From contig NZ_CP142136.1 in the NCBI RefSeq assembly GCF_035918255.1, positions 1 through 64,000 on the forward strand: a stretch of 64,000 nucleotides of DNA. Reading direction: 5' to 3'. The translations under genes were made by a program, and so were the position numbers. Shown here one piece after another: positions 23,122-34,731 of the stretch. The stretch is from Mesomycoplasma ovipneumoniae (GTDB lineage: Bacteria; Bacillota_I; Bacilli_A; Mycoplasmatales; Metamycoplasmataceae). The notes under the pieces are model-generated. The model did not search any database and was not told the origin of the DNA. It saw only the letters and a list, made by a program, of their open reading frames with translations. The stretch's first letter is position 1. The number at the start of each line of letters is the position of its first letter.

Positions 23122-26100
23122 ATGCTTAATAAAATAAACAAAATAAAAAATGCGAAAACAATAATTTCAACAGGTTTTTCAATTACAGCAATTCTTACAA
23201 CAATTGTTGCAGTTCCGATTGGTCTAACAATTTTTGAGCGTTCATATAGTTCACAAATTTTTGGAAATGTTGATAAAAATCAGGTTGTGGATCTAAAAAC
23301 TCAGACAACTTTTAGCGAAGAAGATTTCATTAATGCTCTTAATAATCTAAAATTGCATGATCAATATAAAAATTTATCAGCAAAAACAGCGCTTGCTTTA
23401 GCTAACAATCCTTCATATGCTTTCAATTTTTTAAAAGCATATGATTTTAGCCCAATTACTAAGCACAATTTCCGTGTAGTTTTAGATATTGAAAAAGCAA
23501 CTGCTTCTGGTAGCGAAGTAAAAAATGTTGTAGTTTATGCTCATTCAGATCAATTCAAACTTACTTATTCAAAACAAACTGATCTTAAAGGTTTTGCTCA
23601 AAGCGATAAAGCTGATGGAGATTTAGTTGGGTTCCAAATTGATCTTGAAAAATCAAAATTAGAACTTTCTGCAACAAAAAGTTCTAATTTAACAGCTTCT
23701 GAAGTTGCTTTTAAACTGGATAATGATTTTCAAGCTTCATATAAAATATCACGCTCAAAAACTCAAGCATTTTCTAATGCTTTATTTCAAAATGGCTTAA
23801 CTTATAATTTGGTCAACACTTTAGGTTTACCAACAATTTTGGAAAAAGGTTATGTTTTGTCCCCAAAAACAGTTGAAAACCAAAAAGCTAAACAAGAAAA
23901 AATTGTTATGATAGGTGAGTCAGACACCAAAAGAGTTGATAGCTTGATGAATGTTAAAAACTTGGTTTTCAAAAATCATGACGATAAAGCAGGAACTCTT
24001 TCAATTTCTTTTGAATTAATTGACCCAACCGGAAAAATTGTCAAAGAATTTGACTTTCCAATTTTAGGAATTAAAAAATTAAGTGCTGATGTCAAAAGTG
24101 TCGAGCAACAAATTCTTTCACAATTTAGTGATGTAATTCAATTAAAACCTTTTGTTCAACTTGCACTTGTTAAAGATAATCTAAGTTTGGCTCAAACTAT
24201 TTACAAAACCGATAATAACCCCGTTAATCTCGCCAAAGTCTTGAGCAGAATTACGCAAAACTCTCAACAAAATGGACGACATAATCAAGTTTCAACCCAA
24301 CTTTTCCAAGATTCGGGGCAAAATTCACAAGCTACAACCGAAAAAGTTCAAATTAACCCTCAGGATTTTAATTCTTTTTTTGATTGAAAATTAAATACAA
24401 TCCAAATTCCTGGACTTGAAGGCTATATTGTTGAAATTAATTCAATTGGTTTAGCGCAAAATTTATCTCAAGAGCAAAAAGATAAACTTTTAAAGGAAAA
24501 CAAAGTTTCTTTTGAAGTTGATTTTCAAATAAAAAAACAACTAAATATTGAAGCTCCTTACCTTGAAAGTGAATTTGTTAAGTCAAATTATCCACAAGTT
24601 CTTGAATCTTCACTTGCCACATTAGGAAAAGGAAGTAATTCTAAATTTGTTTTAGTTGATCTTGGTTCTTCAAAATCTAATTTTGAAGTTCAACTCGATT
24701 ATGATGAAAATCAGCGAAAACTTTTAAATTCCGCTTTACAACGAAATTCACAAATTGACTTTTCAAATTTAGACAAGATTGATTTTCAAGATCCAAAAGT
24801 TCAAAACTTTAATCCTCTAGCTAGAACTTTTGAATTCAAAGAAAATCCTAATGGTCCAAAATTAACTTTAGAATACGTTAAATCTCTAGTTTCAGAAGTT
24901 GTTGAAGATGCTAAACAACAAAAAACATTTGATGAAGTTGCTAGAAAACTTTATTTTTTAGATCACGGAGTCCAACCAGAGGATGTTGCTAAATTAGATG
25001 CATACAAACAAAAATATTCAGCAATGTTTCCTCAACCTGAGAAAAAATCTGAAGAAAAAGTAGAAAAACCAGCAGAAAATCAACCTTCAAATTCAGATCA
25101 AGCTTCAACCACACCTCCAGCCTCTTCTCAACCTCCGGCTTCAACAGAAGGAAATTCCCAACCAGCAACTGATGGATCAACAGGCGCTGGCGGCTCTGCA
25201 GCAACAGGCTCCGCCGCTCCCGCAACTCCTGTGCAAGCTTCTGCTTTTCAGGATTCACCTCAAGAGACACCAACCCAAACCCAAACACCTGAAAAAACTG
25301 AAACTATAGATGGTTTAGGTATTAAACTTTGGTCATTTTTACAAAAATCTAACTATCCAGAATTAGAAAATTCTGATATTTCTTATGAAGTTGTTAAAAA
25401 TTCTAGCAACCAAATTGATGTAGTTATGAGTTTTAATCCAAAAACAACTGGAGAAACTACAGCAAAACCAGCAAAATTAATTTTTTCAATTCAAAATCTT
25501 GAAGATAATCAGTCTTATGATTATTTAGTTAAATATAATCCACTAGTTCTTTTTGATTTTAGAAAAAATCAAAAAACTGAAAATGGAACCATTTCAAAAA
25601 TCTCGTCATTAAATCGAACTGATATTGAAATTGAACTAAATAGTAAAATGAACGAAGAAACAGAAGAGGATGCGGAAGAACAAGTTTCAATGTCAACTTC
25701 AGTTTCAATGCCGGTTGCGGAAACAACTCAAACTAGCGAAGCTACCGCTACAACACCTTCAACCCCTGTTCAAAACACCGCCAATCCACAAGATGGAATC
25801 GTACTAAAAAAACCTGTAATTTTAGGAAATGGTAGCCAACCAGCTCTTAAAAATGGTGTGGTAATGTTAGCTTTTAGTCTAAAAAACATTACTAAAAACA
25901 AAAAAACTCATTTACTTTCATCTAAGGATGGTAAAGGTTTATTTATTTCAAAACTTAATTTTAATAATAAAGAGACTTTAGTAATTGGTTTAGACCAAAA
26001 TGGTTCTCAAGCAGCCTCAGGTGAAATGGCCATCCCAATAGTTGGTCTAATTTCTGGTGTTCAAGGTAATGCAGCAGGACTTTTCGAAATTAAAGATAAC

Positions 26101-26505
26101 CTGTCTAAACTTGAAAAAAGTAACATAGCACCATTAGATTTTGATGTTTTTTCTCAAAAAAATATCAACCTAACTAATCAAAACGCTAATTTTGATTTAC
26201 TTAAAGAAGATGACTTATTATTTTTAACTATTTCTAAAAAAGATACTAATTACACATTTACTTTAAGTTCTTCTCGTAACCCACTTTCTCAAAAAATCGT
26301 ATCTAATTTAAATTTAGAAGACACAAATCCTGGATTATTTAATGGCCACCTTGATTGAAGTTATTTAGGTCCAAACCCAGCAGACAAATCTGGTTCTACA
26401 GTAACTGTTCGTGGTTTAGCAATTTATGATTCTGTGGATCTTGCAGACCAAGAGTCAATCTCTCAAGTTCTTACAAATGCATTTATTAAGGAACTAACTA
26501 GTTAG
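23122..26505 (+). CDS. P102-like adhesin paralogue, pair 1
   Basis: 1127 aa. The N-terminal membrane anchor (IISTGFSITAILTTIVAVPIGLTIFE) and the FGNVDKNQVVDLKTQTTFSEEDF motif are typical of the P102 family. A Pro/Ala/Thr/Gly-rich low-complexity stretch lies at residues about 640-725, a likely exposed, processable linker. The end (IYDSVDLADQESISQVLTNAFIKE) resembles full-length family members. It is co-transcribed with the P97-like gene. Frame ends with TAG at 26503. Confidence 0.83.
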
Positions 26506-26518
26506 TTTTCCTGCCTGT

Positions 26519-26535
26519 AAAAAAAAAAAAAAAAA
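26519..26535 (+). repeat. Poly-A tract, 17 nt
   Basis: A17 between the P102-like gene and the 5S rRNA promoter, 27 nt before its -10 box. Homopolymers of this length are prone to slippage. Confidence 0.7.
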
Positions 26536-26562
26536 TATTTTGCACAAAAATTTTTTTTGTGA

Positions 26563-26568
26563 TATAAT
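26563..26568 (+). promoter_or_regulatory. -10 box of 5S rRNA
   Basis: TATAAT ending 9 nt before the 5S 5' end. A T8 tract lies just upstream. Confidence 0.65.
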
Positions 26569-26577
26569 TATAAACAT

Positions 26578-26682
26578 AACAGTAACAATAGCAAAAGGGA
26601 TCACCTGAACCCATTCCGAACTCAGTAGTTAAGCCTTTTTACGCCGACGATACTAGAAATAGGAAAATAGGGAGTTACTGTT
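26578..26682 (+). rRNA. rrf: 5S ribosomal RNA
   Basis: About 105 nt. The ends pair (AACAGTAAC / GTTACTGTT) as helix I. The conserved core CACCTGAACCCATTCCGAAC is present, followed by the loop E/helix IV region. It is not next to 16S or 23S genes, as in the hyopneumoniae group, and has its own promoter. The T7 run at its 3' end can act as terminator. Ends are accurate to a few bases. Confidence 0.93.
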
Positions 26683-26760
26683 TTTTTATTTTCTTGAATA
26701 AATAAAAAAACCGTTAAAATAACAAAAAACCATTAAAAATAGCCAAAAAAGAGTTAAATT

Positions 26761-27615
26761 ATGACTTTCAGTCAACAAGCAAAACTTGAAATTTTAGCAA
26801 ATCGACTAACTCGACCAAAATTTAATTCCTTAGTTAAAGGTTTAATTTTTTCATCATCACTAGATGATGATCCAAGCTATTTTATACTAAGAATTAACAA
26901 AAATGAAATTAATTCTCGATTAATTGAAATTTTTCGAAAATTTCAATTAAATTTTTCAGAAACTAAGAAAAACAAAAATTGGATCTGTATTGAGAGAAAA
27001 TTAATTAAAATTGATAAAACACCTGAAAATATCCAATATTTTTTTGCCGGACTTTTCATAGGCGGAGGTTCGATTTCACCCTTAGGGTCAAAATCTTACC
27101 ACCTTGAAATTTCATTTTTAGATAAATCAAAATGTGAAAAAGTTTTAAATATTTTGCGCCAAAATCAATTAGAATTCACTTTTAAGCAAATTTTTTACCA
27201 GAACCGCTTAAAAATTTACTTAAAAAAAGTTAATGAAATAATTTATTTTTTAATGGCTATCGGCGCACTTGAACAAGCTTCAAGATTAGAAATTTTGAGA
27301 ATTGAACGTGATCATTATCTTAATGCAAACCGAATCACAAATTTTGACATAAAAAATGCCAAAAAAATAAGTGAATCATCGACAAACTTTATTAAAAAAT
27401 GAAAATTAATTCAAGAAAACAATTTAACATCGAAATTTAGCGACCAAGAATTAATTTTTTTCGAGATCCGTCAAAAAAATCCTGAATTAAGTTTACAAGA
27501 AATTTGTAAAATTCTAAAAAAAGAGTATAATATTATTAGAACAAAAGCAGGCCTAAACTATTGGCTTGTTAAATCTAATAAAATTTTAGAAAAAGGAGTG
27601 AAAAATGCACAATAA
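26761..27615 (+). CDS. whiA: DNA-binding protein WhiA
   Basis: 284 aa. The N-terminal LAGLIDADG-like homing-endonuclease fold is seen in FFAGLFIGGGSISPLGSKSYHLEI. The C-terminal helix-turn-helix follows (FSDQELIFFEIRQKNPELSLQEICKIL). WhiA binds DNA; in other firmicutes it influences division and ribosomal-gene expression. The 3' end overlaps the next gene by 11 nt. Confidence 0.9.
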
Positions 27616-28402
27616 TATTTTTTTTGACCGCAAAGATTATCGTGCTTATAGCCGAGCGGATGAAGCTACAAAAAAATTAACAAATAAATTGTTGTCTTTT
27701 TCCATTATGTGATTAGGTATAGCAATTTTACTTGTTGGTTTAATTACGTTTGCAATTTTATCAATAGACTCATTATTTGCTATTTATTTAAGAATGGTTG
27801 CCGGTATTACATCAAGGTTTACTGGACTTTTAATATTTTTTCTTTTACTTATTGTAGTAAATTTTGGGTTGTCATATTATATAAATAGATGAGCATTAGC
27901 CGATAACCCGCCAACAATTGTTCTTGTTTTGCTCTATTTTGTTTTTGTATTGGCTAATTCTTTCCTTATTCCGCTGATCTTCGCTAGTCAAATAGCCTTA
28001 GGACAAGGTAACTATGTAATGATAGCAATTGGTGGCGCTGGTGGTATAATGGCCCTAATTGGAATTTTAGGTTATTTCCAAGTTATCAATTTTGGTAAAC
28101 TTCTACCTTTAATTTTGATTGGTGTTTTTATTGAATTAATTCTTTTATTTGTTTCCTATTTTGTTTTTTCTTCATTTGTAGAAACCTTATACTCATTTGT
28201 CGCTATTACAGTTACATTAGGAATGATCGGATATGAGTTTTGAATTATCAGAAATCAATCATCTGTAATTTTGACCCATTACAATAGTGAAACAGAAATT
28301 AAACGTGTTTTTTTAAGATTGGGAATCGCAAATGCACTTGGTTTATATATTTCTTTCCTTCGTTTAGTCATTCAAATATTAAGACTTTTGAGCAGACGTT
28401 AA
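27605..28402 (+). CDS. Bax inhibitor-1/YccA-like (MAG0110-type) membrane protein
   Basis: 265 aa with UGA Trp codons. Six to seven predicted transmembrane segments begin near residue 35 (ILLVGLITFAIL, then GLLIFFLLLIVV, VLVLLYFVFVLANSFLIPLIF, IGGAGGIMALIGILGYF, LPLILIGVFIELILLFVSYFVF). The AIGGAGGIMALIGILGYF segment resembles TM motifs of the BI-1/YccA family. Shine-Dalgarno AAAAGGAG. Physiological role unknown. Confidence 0.7.
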
Positions 28403-28446
28403 AATATATAATTTAGCTCTATTTTCAAATATTTTTTAAGGATTTT

Positions 28447-29004
28447 ATGCAAAAAACAGTAATTTTAGTTGACATTGAGATTGAGAAAGGGTCAAATATC
28501 AAATATGAAATTGATCCCAAAACTAAAAAATTAGTTGTTGATAGAATTCTTCATGGCGATTTTGTTTATCCAGCTAACTATGGGAGCATTCCTGAGACAC
28601 TAGATTGAGACGGGGATCCATTAGATGTTTTAGTTTATTCTAGCCAAAAATTTTTACCCGGATCACAACTAAATGCTAGAATTTTAGGTGCCCTTGAAAT
28701 GATAGATGACGGCGAGATAGACACAAAATTAATTGCAGTTCATGATGATGACTATCGTTTAGATCATATTAATTCAATGGACGGTCTACCTCAAGAGTGA
28801 TTAGATTCAATTCATTATTTTTTTAGCAATTATAAAAATTGAAAACGTCCCGGAATTACAAAAGTCTCAAAATTTATCTCTCTTGACGAGGCGATTAAAG
28901 AATTTGAAACATGCACTAAACTTTATGAAGATTTTCATCATTATTCAAAAGAAGATTTTCTTAAAACAATGCAAGAAAAATTCCCAGAAAAATATCAAAA
29001 ATAA
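28447..29004 (+). CDS. ppa: Inorganic pyrophosphatase
   Basis: 185 aa, family I length. Hallmarks: [13 protein letters not shown], the active-site DGDPLDVLV, and DDDYRLDHI. It hydrolyses pyrophosphate from polymerisation and aminoacylation reactions. Three UGA Trp codons are in frame. A hairpin/T-run terminator follows. Confidence 0.96.
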
Positions 29005-29021
29005 TCAAAAAACGTTTTTTT

Positions 29022-29050
29022 GTCAACATGCAAAAAAATGTTTTTTTTTA
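29022..29050 (+). terminator. Terminator after ppa
   Basis: Hairpin AACAT/ATGTT with an A-rich loop followed by a run of T, immediately upstream of the next promoter. Confidence 0.6.
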
Positions 29051-29053
29051 TGT

Positions 29054-29059
29054 TATAAT
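29054..29059 (+). promoter_or_regulatory. Extended -10 of the BMP lipoprotein
   Basis: TGTTATAAT (TG-N-TATAAT), 44 nt before the ATG. The leader carries a strong Shine-Dalgarno, AGAGGAGAA. Confidence 0.6.
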
Positions 29060-29102
29060 AACAAAACAACAAAAAAACATTATTAAAATTTTAGAGGAGA
29101 AT

Positions 29103-30419
29103 ATGAAAACTAAGTGAAACAAGTTTTTAAAACTAGGTCTAGTTTTTCCAGTTTCTGTAATTGGAATTATTGCTAGTTGTGGTCATAATAACGGAGATAA
29201 AACTCCTGGTTCAGGACAAACACAAAACATTACTGATGTTTCCAAAATTTCTAATTTAGTTTCATCCCGTAAAGATGAAATAAGTGCAGCAAAATCAGAT
29301 CCTTCCAAACATTTTGCAATGAATATCGCAATTGTAACAGCTGATGGAACTGTTACTGACAAATCTTTTAATCAGTCAAGTTGAGAAGCGATTCAACAAA
29401 TGGCTGCAATAACAGGTGCGGAAATTACCGCGGTTGATAGTAGTACTGACACTTTATCACAAAAATATAATTCCTTAATTAACACAAATAAAAATATTTG
29501 AGTTCTTTCTGGATTTCAACACACTGATGCTCTAAAAACTTGACTTGCTGTTCCAGAAAATAAACAATCATTTACTAGTAAAAAAATCATTGTTATTGGA
29601 ATTGACTTATCTGGTTTGGATGATGTAATTCCACAAGGTCAATACATCGGTTTAAATTATAAAACTGAAGAAGCAGGATATCTTGCAGGTTATGCAAATG
29701 CAGCATTTTTAGCCGCTAAATATCCAAATGATGCAAACAAACGTTCTGCAATAACCGTAGGTGGTGGAGCTTTTGCCGCTGTTACTGACTTTATTGCTGG
29801 ATATTTGACCGGAATTAAAGCATATAATGCCGCAAATCCTACCAAAAAAACTAAAATTACCGCTGATACAATCAAATTAGATACAAATTTTGCTGTCAAT
29901 GCAACAAGCAAACAAACACTTGAAGGTTTAGCGGCAAATGGTTCTCCTTCAACATTGCTAGCAGTGGCTGGCCCACTAACAGGAATTTTTGCAGATATTG
30001 CTGCAGGAGATCATGACCGTTTTTTAATAGGGGTTGATACTGATCAGTCACTTGTTTATACAAATGCGCGAAGAAGATTTTTCACATCAATTTTGAAAAA
30101 TTTAGGATATTCACTTTTTTCAGTTCTTGCCGATCTATATACTAAAAAATCAAGTTCAAAATATTTAGGCGGATTTGTTCAATCTCAAAAAAATGCATTT
30201 GTAAAACTTGGATATAAGGATAAATTTGTGGACATTGCCGATTCAACCCTACCAGATTCAGATAAAACTTTAGCCGATAAAGCAATCGAAGATGCAAAAA
30301 AACATTTTGACCAAAAAACAGCAAACTCAACCGATATTCGTAAAACATTAGCCATTCCAGAGATGGACAAAGATCAACAAACTCGAATTAATAAGCTTGT
30401 TTCTGAAATTAATAAATAA
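29103..30419 (+). CDS. BMP/PnrA-family substrate-binding lipoprotein
   Basis: 438 aa. Signal peptide with lipobox IIAS-C (Cys26), so it is lipidated by Lgt and anchored outside. The mature part follows the BMP/PnrA nucleoside-binding family (IVTADGTVTDKSFNQSSWEAI, GYLAGYANAAFLA, VGGGAFAAVTDFIAGYLTGI, IGVDTDQS). It lies upstream of a two-domain ATPase and two permeases, so it is the extracellular receptor of that importer. A strong terminator separates it from the ATPase gene, which would allow excess lipoprotein. Confidence 0.9.
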
Positions 30420-30442
30420 TTTCAGTGCTTTTTAAGCCCAAG

Positions 30443-30474
30443 AAAAAATCCAGGCTATTTTGTCTGGATTTTTT
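30443..30474 (+). terminator. Terminator after the BMP lipoprotein gene
   Basis: Perfect 11-bp stem AAAAAATCCAG / CTGGATTTTTT with a 10-nt loop and a T-rich 3' flank. Confidence 0.85.
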
Positions 30475-30500
30475 AATTTTTTTTGGTAACATTTAGTTAA

Positions 30501-32027
30501 ATGCTAAGAGAAGAAAATGTAATTGAGTTTATCGGTGTTTCAAAAAAATTTGGCAACTTTTTTGCTAATAAAAACATTAGCTTTAAAGTTAAAAAAAACA
30601 CAATCCATGCACTAATTGGCGAAAATGGTGCCGGAAAATCGACACTTATGTCCACTCTTTTTGGAATTTATACACCAGATGAGGGGCAGATAAAAGTAAA
30701 CGGAAAACAATCATTTATCGACAACCCTAATCGCGCAAGTGACTTGGGAATAGGAATGGTTCACCAACATTTTAAACTAGTTGATGCTTATACTAATTTT
30801 GAAAACATTATTTTAGGTCAGGAATTTGCCCATCGTGGTGTTCTAAATCGACAATCTGCCCGTCATAAAATAAAAAAAATACAAGAAATTTACAATATTG
30901 AATTTGATTTAGACCAAAAAACTGGCGATGCTTCTGTGGTTGTAAAACAGAAAATTGAAATTATAAAAATTTTATATCGAGACTCAGATATCTTAATTTT
31001 TGACGAGCCGACAGCAATTCTATCGCCTCAAGAAATTGATTCCTTTTTAGATATTTTAAGATTTTTTGTTAAAAATGGTAAAACAATAATTTTTATATCA
31101 CATAAATTATCTGAAGTTAAACAAGTTGCAAATTCTGCGACCGTTTTACGTCATGGCGAAGTAGTTGCTAACTTTGATAGTCTCGAAAACATCAGTATTT
31201 CCGAGATGACTTCGGCAATGGTTGGTAAAAAAGTTGTTAGCTCAAAAAATTTACTTAAAAAAGATTTCACACAAGTGGGATTAAAAGTTGAAAATCTTAG
31301 CGCTTCTTTTGATAAAAAAATCGAAAATTTAAACTTTGAAATTCACAAAGGCGAAATTTTTGCAATTGCAGGTATCGAAGGTAGCGGTCAACTCGAAGTC
31401 GAACTTGCAATTTCAGGACTAATTCATTCAACAGGTAAAATTTTGGTTTATAACCAAAATAACGAACCTATAAACTTAGAAAATTCAAGTGTTTCTTCTC
31501 GTTTTGGTCTAATCTCTTATGTTCCTAGCGATCGCCATAAATACGGAATAGTTTTAGATTTACCAAATTTAGATAATTCAATAATAAGAAACATGAGAAA
31601 TCAAAAATATGTTTCAAAAAAATATATAAAAACTCAAAAAGTTCAAGAATTATATGCTAAAATTGTTGAACTTTTTGATGTAAGAGGTGATAAAACTGGC
31701 CAAAAAAATTCCCGACTTTTATCTGGAGGTAACCAGCAAAAATTTGTTCTAGGACGCGAAATTTTAACTGATCACGAAGTACTTTTAATAGTTCAGCCAA
31801 CTCGCGGACTTGATATAGGGGCAATAAATTTAGTTCATCAAAAAATTCTTGAAGAAAAAAGCAAAAATAAAACAATTTTACTCATTTCATACGAACTTGA
31901 TGAAGTTTTAGCGCTAGCTGATACAATTTGCGTTATCAATAAAGGACAAATTTCTAAAAAATATTTTGCAAATGAAATTGATCGTTATAAAATAGGTAAA
32001 CTAATGGCAGGTTTAAATCATGATTAA
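30501..32027 (+). CDS. Nucleoside-type ABC transporter ATP-binding protein (two ABC domains)
   Basis: 508 aa with tandem ATPase domains. Domain 1 has Walker A GENGAGKST and VHQHFKLVDAYTNFENI (Q-loop region), with a Walker B-like LIFDEPTAIL. Domain 2 has a degenerate Walker A (GIEGSGQLEVE), a good signature LLSGGNQQKF, and LIVQPTRGLD in place of a normal Walker B. This asymmetric arrangement is typical of the NupA/YufO type. It overlaps the first permease by 8 nt. Confidence 0.92.
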   Translation: MLREENVIEFIGVSKKFGNFFANKNISFKVKKNTIHALIGENGAGKSTLMSTLFGIYTPDEGQIKVNGKQSFIDNPNRASDLGIGMVHQHFKLVDAYTNFENIILGQEFAHRGVLNRQSARHKIKKIQEIYNIEFDLDQKTGDASVVVKQKIEIIKILYRDSDILIFDEPTAILSPQEIDSFLDILRFFVKNGKTIIFISHKLSEVKQVANSATVLRHGEVVANFDSLENISISEMTSAMVGKKVVSSKNLLKKDFTQVGLKVENLSASFDKKIENLNFEIHKGEIFAIAGIEGSGQLEVELAISGLIHSTGKILVYNQNNEPINLENSSVSSRFGLISYVPSDRHKYGIVLDLPNLDNSIIRNMRNQKYVSKKYIKTQKVQELYAKIVELFDVRGDKTGQKNSRLLSGGNQQKFVLGREILTDHEVLLIVQPTRGLDIGAINLVHQKILEEKSKNKTILLISYELDEVLALADTICVINKGQISKKYFANEIDRYKIGKLMAGLNHD

Positions 32028-33738
32028 GAAAAAAATTAATTTTTCTATTTTTTATAATTTTTTATGAAAAAAATTAGAAAAAAACAATTCTAAAAGTTTA
32101 TCTGAAAAAATTTTATCTACTTTTTGGGCAATTTTCTTTGGAATTTTAGTTTCATTTATTTTTATCTGATCATTTGGATACAATCCGCTTCAAGTTTATT
32201 ATACTATTGTTTTTAAGATTGCTTTTGCTTGAAATGAAATCAGAAATTTGCTATTAATTACATCAATTTTCATTTTTGCTAGTATTGCAATTGCAATTCC
32301 TTTTAAATCGGGATTATTTAATATCGGTCTTCCAGCGCAAATGATGATCTCAGGGATAGTTTCCTTGATGATTGTTTTAAATTTAACATCAATTAATATT
32401 TATGCTCGGTTATTAATAGCCGCACTTTTAGGTATTTTAGTAAGCGGAATTCTGGGCGCGCTAGTTGGTGTTCTTAAATCTTATTTGAAAATAAATGAAG
32501 TTATTTCAACAATTTTATTAAATTGATTAATTTTTTTTATTGGTAAATTTTTCCTTACATCAACAAGTCTTGATATCGGATTTAAAACCACAACACTAAC
32601 TTCACAAAGTATAAACGAGCTGTCATTTTTAACATCAATATTTTTAACCCGTAATTTTTCAATAATAATGTTATTTTTATCATTATTATTTGCATTTTTA
32701 ATTTGGTTTGTTTTGCAAAAAACTTCAATTGGCCTTTCAATAAAAATTACTGGTCAAAATAAAGATGCTGCAAATTATGCCGGAATTAATAACAAAAAAA
32801 CAACTATAGCAGTAATGACTTTTTCAGGAATTGTCGGCGGGATTGCCGGTTTTGCCTGGTATGTTTTTTACAGAAGATCCTTTACACTTCAGGCTGGAAT
32901 GCCACGAGAAGGTTTTGATGCTATTTTATTAGCGCTTTTAGCCTTTAATTCACCTTTTGGAATAATTCCAATATCATTTTTTTACTCAGTTCTTCTAATT
33001 GGAACAAACGCACTTGAGGCTCATTCAATCGCTTTAAATCAACAAACAACACAAATTATTATTGGAATTATAGTGTATTTATCAGCTATATCCGTTATTT
33101 TCGTTCATTTTAAACCTCTAAAATGAACGATGAATGTTTGATACTTATCTAGGACAGGCCGATTTTTCAGTGCTAAAAATGCAAAAAATGCAAATATAAA
33201 GCCACCAACTTCTGCCTACAGTAATTTAAGTTTATTGCTCATAAAAGCTGAAAAAAAGGAAAAAATTAGGAATTTGCAAACAGAAATTACTAAATTTGAA
33301 AATATTAAGGCAGAACTTTTAACTTTATTTTTAGACCAAAAAGTAAATATTTTTTGAATTTACATAAAAATTCAAAAAACAAACATTAAACTTTTTCTAC
33401 TAAAAAGAGCATACTTAAAAATTAAGAATTATGACAACGTCGCAATTTGAAAGCAAAAAAAGAGCGAATTAAAAAACAAATCTGGACTAGATTCTGCGCT
33501 TAAGTCGAAAAATGTTGAGGAAAAATTAGCCTTTTTTGAGCAAATTAACCAAAAAAGGCGTAAATTAAATATCGAACTAAATGAATTAGGTTATTTTGAT
33601 GCTAAAAATAATTTTAACGCCTTTTGACAGCAACTTATTGAACATCACCTTCAGTTTCGTAGTCTAAAATCTGAAATCATTGAAAATTTTAAAGCAGACC
33701 AAAAAGCTAAAAAACCTTTAAAAACGGAGGAAAAATAA
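32020..33738 (+). CDS. ABC transporter permease (YufP/NupB-like) with long C-terminal extension
   Basis: 572 aa. Residues about 30-368 form the multi-pass permease (SGLFNIGLPAQMMISGIVSL, LKINEVISTILLNW, ITGQNKDAANYAGIN, GFAWYVFYRRSF, MPREGFDAILLALLAFNSPFGII). From residue 369 an additional 200 or so charged residues follow with strong helical/coiled-coil character (ELKNKSGLDSALKSKNVEEK, INQKRRKLNIELNEL). Family members usually stop after the last TM, so the tail is unusual. It is coupled to the next gene by a TAATG overlap. Confidence 0.85.
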
Positions 33739-34649
33739 TGACTTTAGAAACAATTATTCCAATTTTAGCGCTTTTCTTTGTTTTTTTCTCAATAATAACA
33801 ACCGGATCTATAGCCGGACTTTATAGTGAAAAAGCTGGGGTTGTAAACATCGCAATTAACGGAGTTATGATTATTGGGGCTACAGTTTATGGTCTTTTTT
33901 CAATTCTCTTTGATGTTTCAAACATGGCGATGCAATTAATTTTAATCCCACTTGCAGCGCTTTTTTCAGGATTATTTTCGTTATTACATGGGTTTTTAAC
34001 GATAAAACTGAAAGGAAATCATATTATCTCAGGTGTGGCGCTTAACATTTTGGCGCCAGCAATTGCATTTGCATTGCTTAAAATTTATGGAAACAGTAGT
34101 CGCTTTGAGTCTCCGGTAAATGAACTTGCTTTTGGTCCACATAGAACATTTTTAAACATTTTTTCACTAAAATTACTAATTGTAACAGCACTAATTTTTG
34201 TAACTTGGTTTGTTTTTTCCAAAACAAAATTTGGTCTTAGATTTTCGGCTGTTGGTGAAAATCCACACGCCGTTGCTGCAGCCGGAATTAATGTCAATAG
34301 AATGAAATGACTAGGAGTTTTTCTTTCAGGTTTAATTGCAGGAACCGCTGGTGCTTTTTATTTCCAGTATCTAGGATCTTCTTTTACAGGCGATGTTCAG
34401 GGGCTAGGATTTTTATCTTTAACAATTTTAATAATGGGCCGTTGAAAAATAATTTTAATTGTAATTTACAGCTTAATTTTTTCATTTTTATACACAATTT
34501 CAATTAGCTTAGCCGGAAATTTTGGTGACTTTTTAGCAATTATTGAAGCTGCACCATATTTAGTTACAATTTTAATTCTAGGTCTTACTTCAAGAAAAGA
34601 TTTAGCGCCAAAAGCACTCGGAATACCTTATGACAAATCTTTAAAATAA
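33738..34649 (+). CDS. ABC transporter permease (YufQ/NupC-like)
   Basis: 303 aa with UGA Trp codons. Multi-pass protein with the family motifs SIAGLYSEKAGVVNIAINGVMI, LKGNHIISGVALNILAPAI and RFSAVGENPHAVAAAGINVNRMKW. It pairs with the upstream permease to form the membrane channel of the BMP-dependent importer. Four-gene locus: receptor, ATPase, two permeases. Confidence 0.9.
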
Positions 34650-34663
34650 ATAATAATTTATAG

Positions 34664-34669
34664 TATAAT
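34664..34669 (+). promoter_or_regulatory. -10 box of tdk
   Basis: TATAAT in the 82-nt spacer before tdk. Confidence 0.5.
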
Positions 34670-34731
34670 TCTAACTCCTTATTAAAAAATAAAAATAGCT
34701 ACTCACGAAAAAAATATTTCAAGGTTTTATT

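Noticed and set aside
22829..23137. 102-codon frame overlapping the P97-like 3' end
   Set aside because: Lies within the adhesin coding sequence in another frame; composition reflects the Pro/Thr-rich repeat.
28883..29086. 67-codon frame spanning the end of ppa
   Set aside because: Overlaps the ppa coding sequence and its terminator in another frame; no independent signals.
34307..34507. 66-codon Asn/Phe-rich frame inside the second permease
   Set aside because: It is a frame shadow of the permease, which continues through a UGA Trp codon there.
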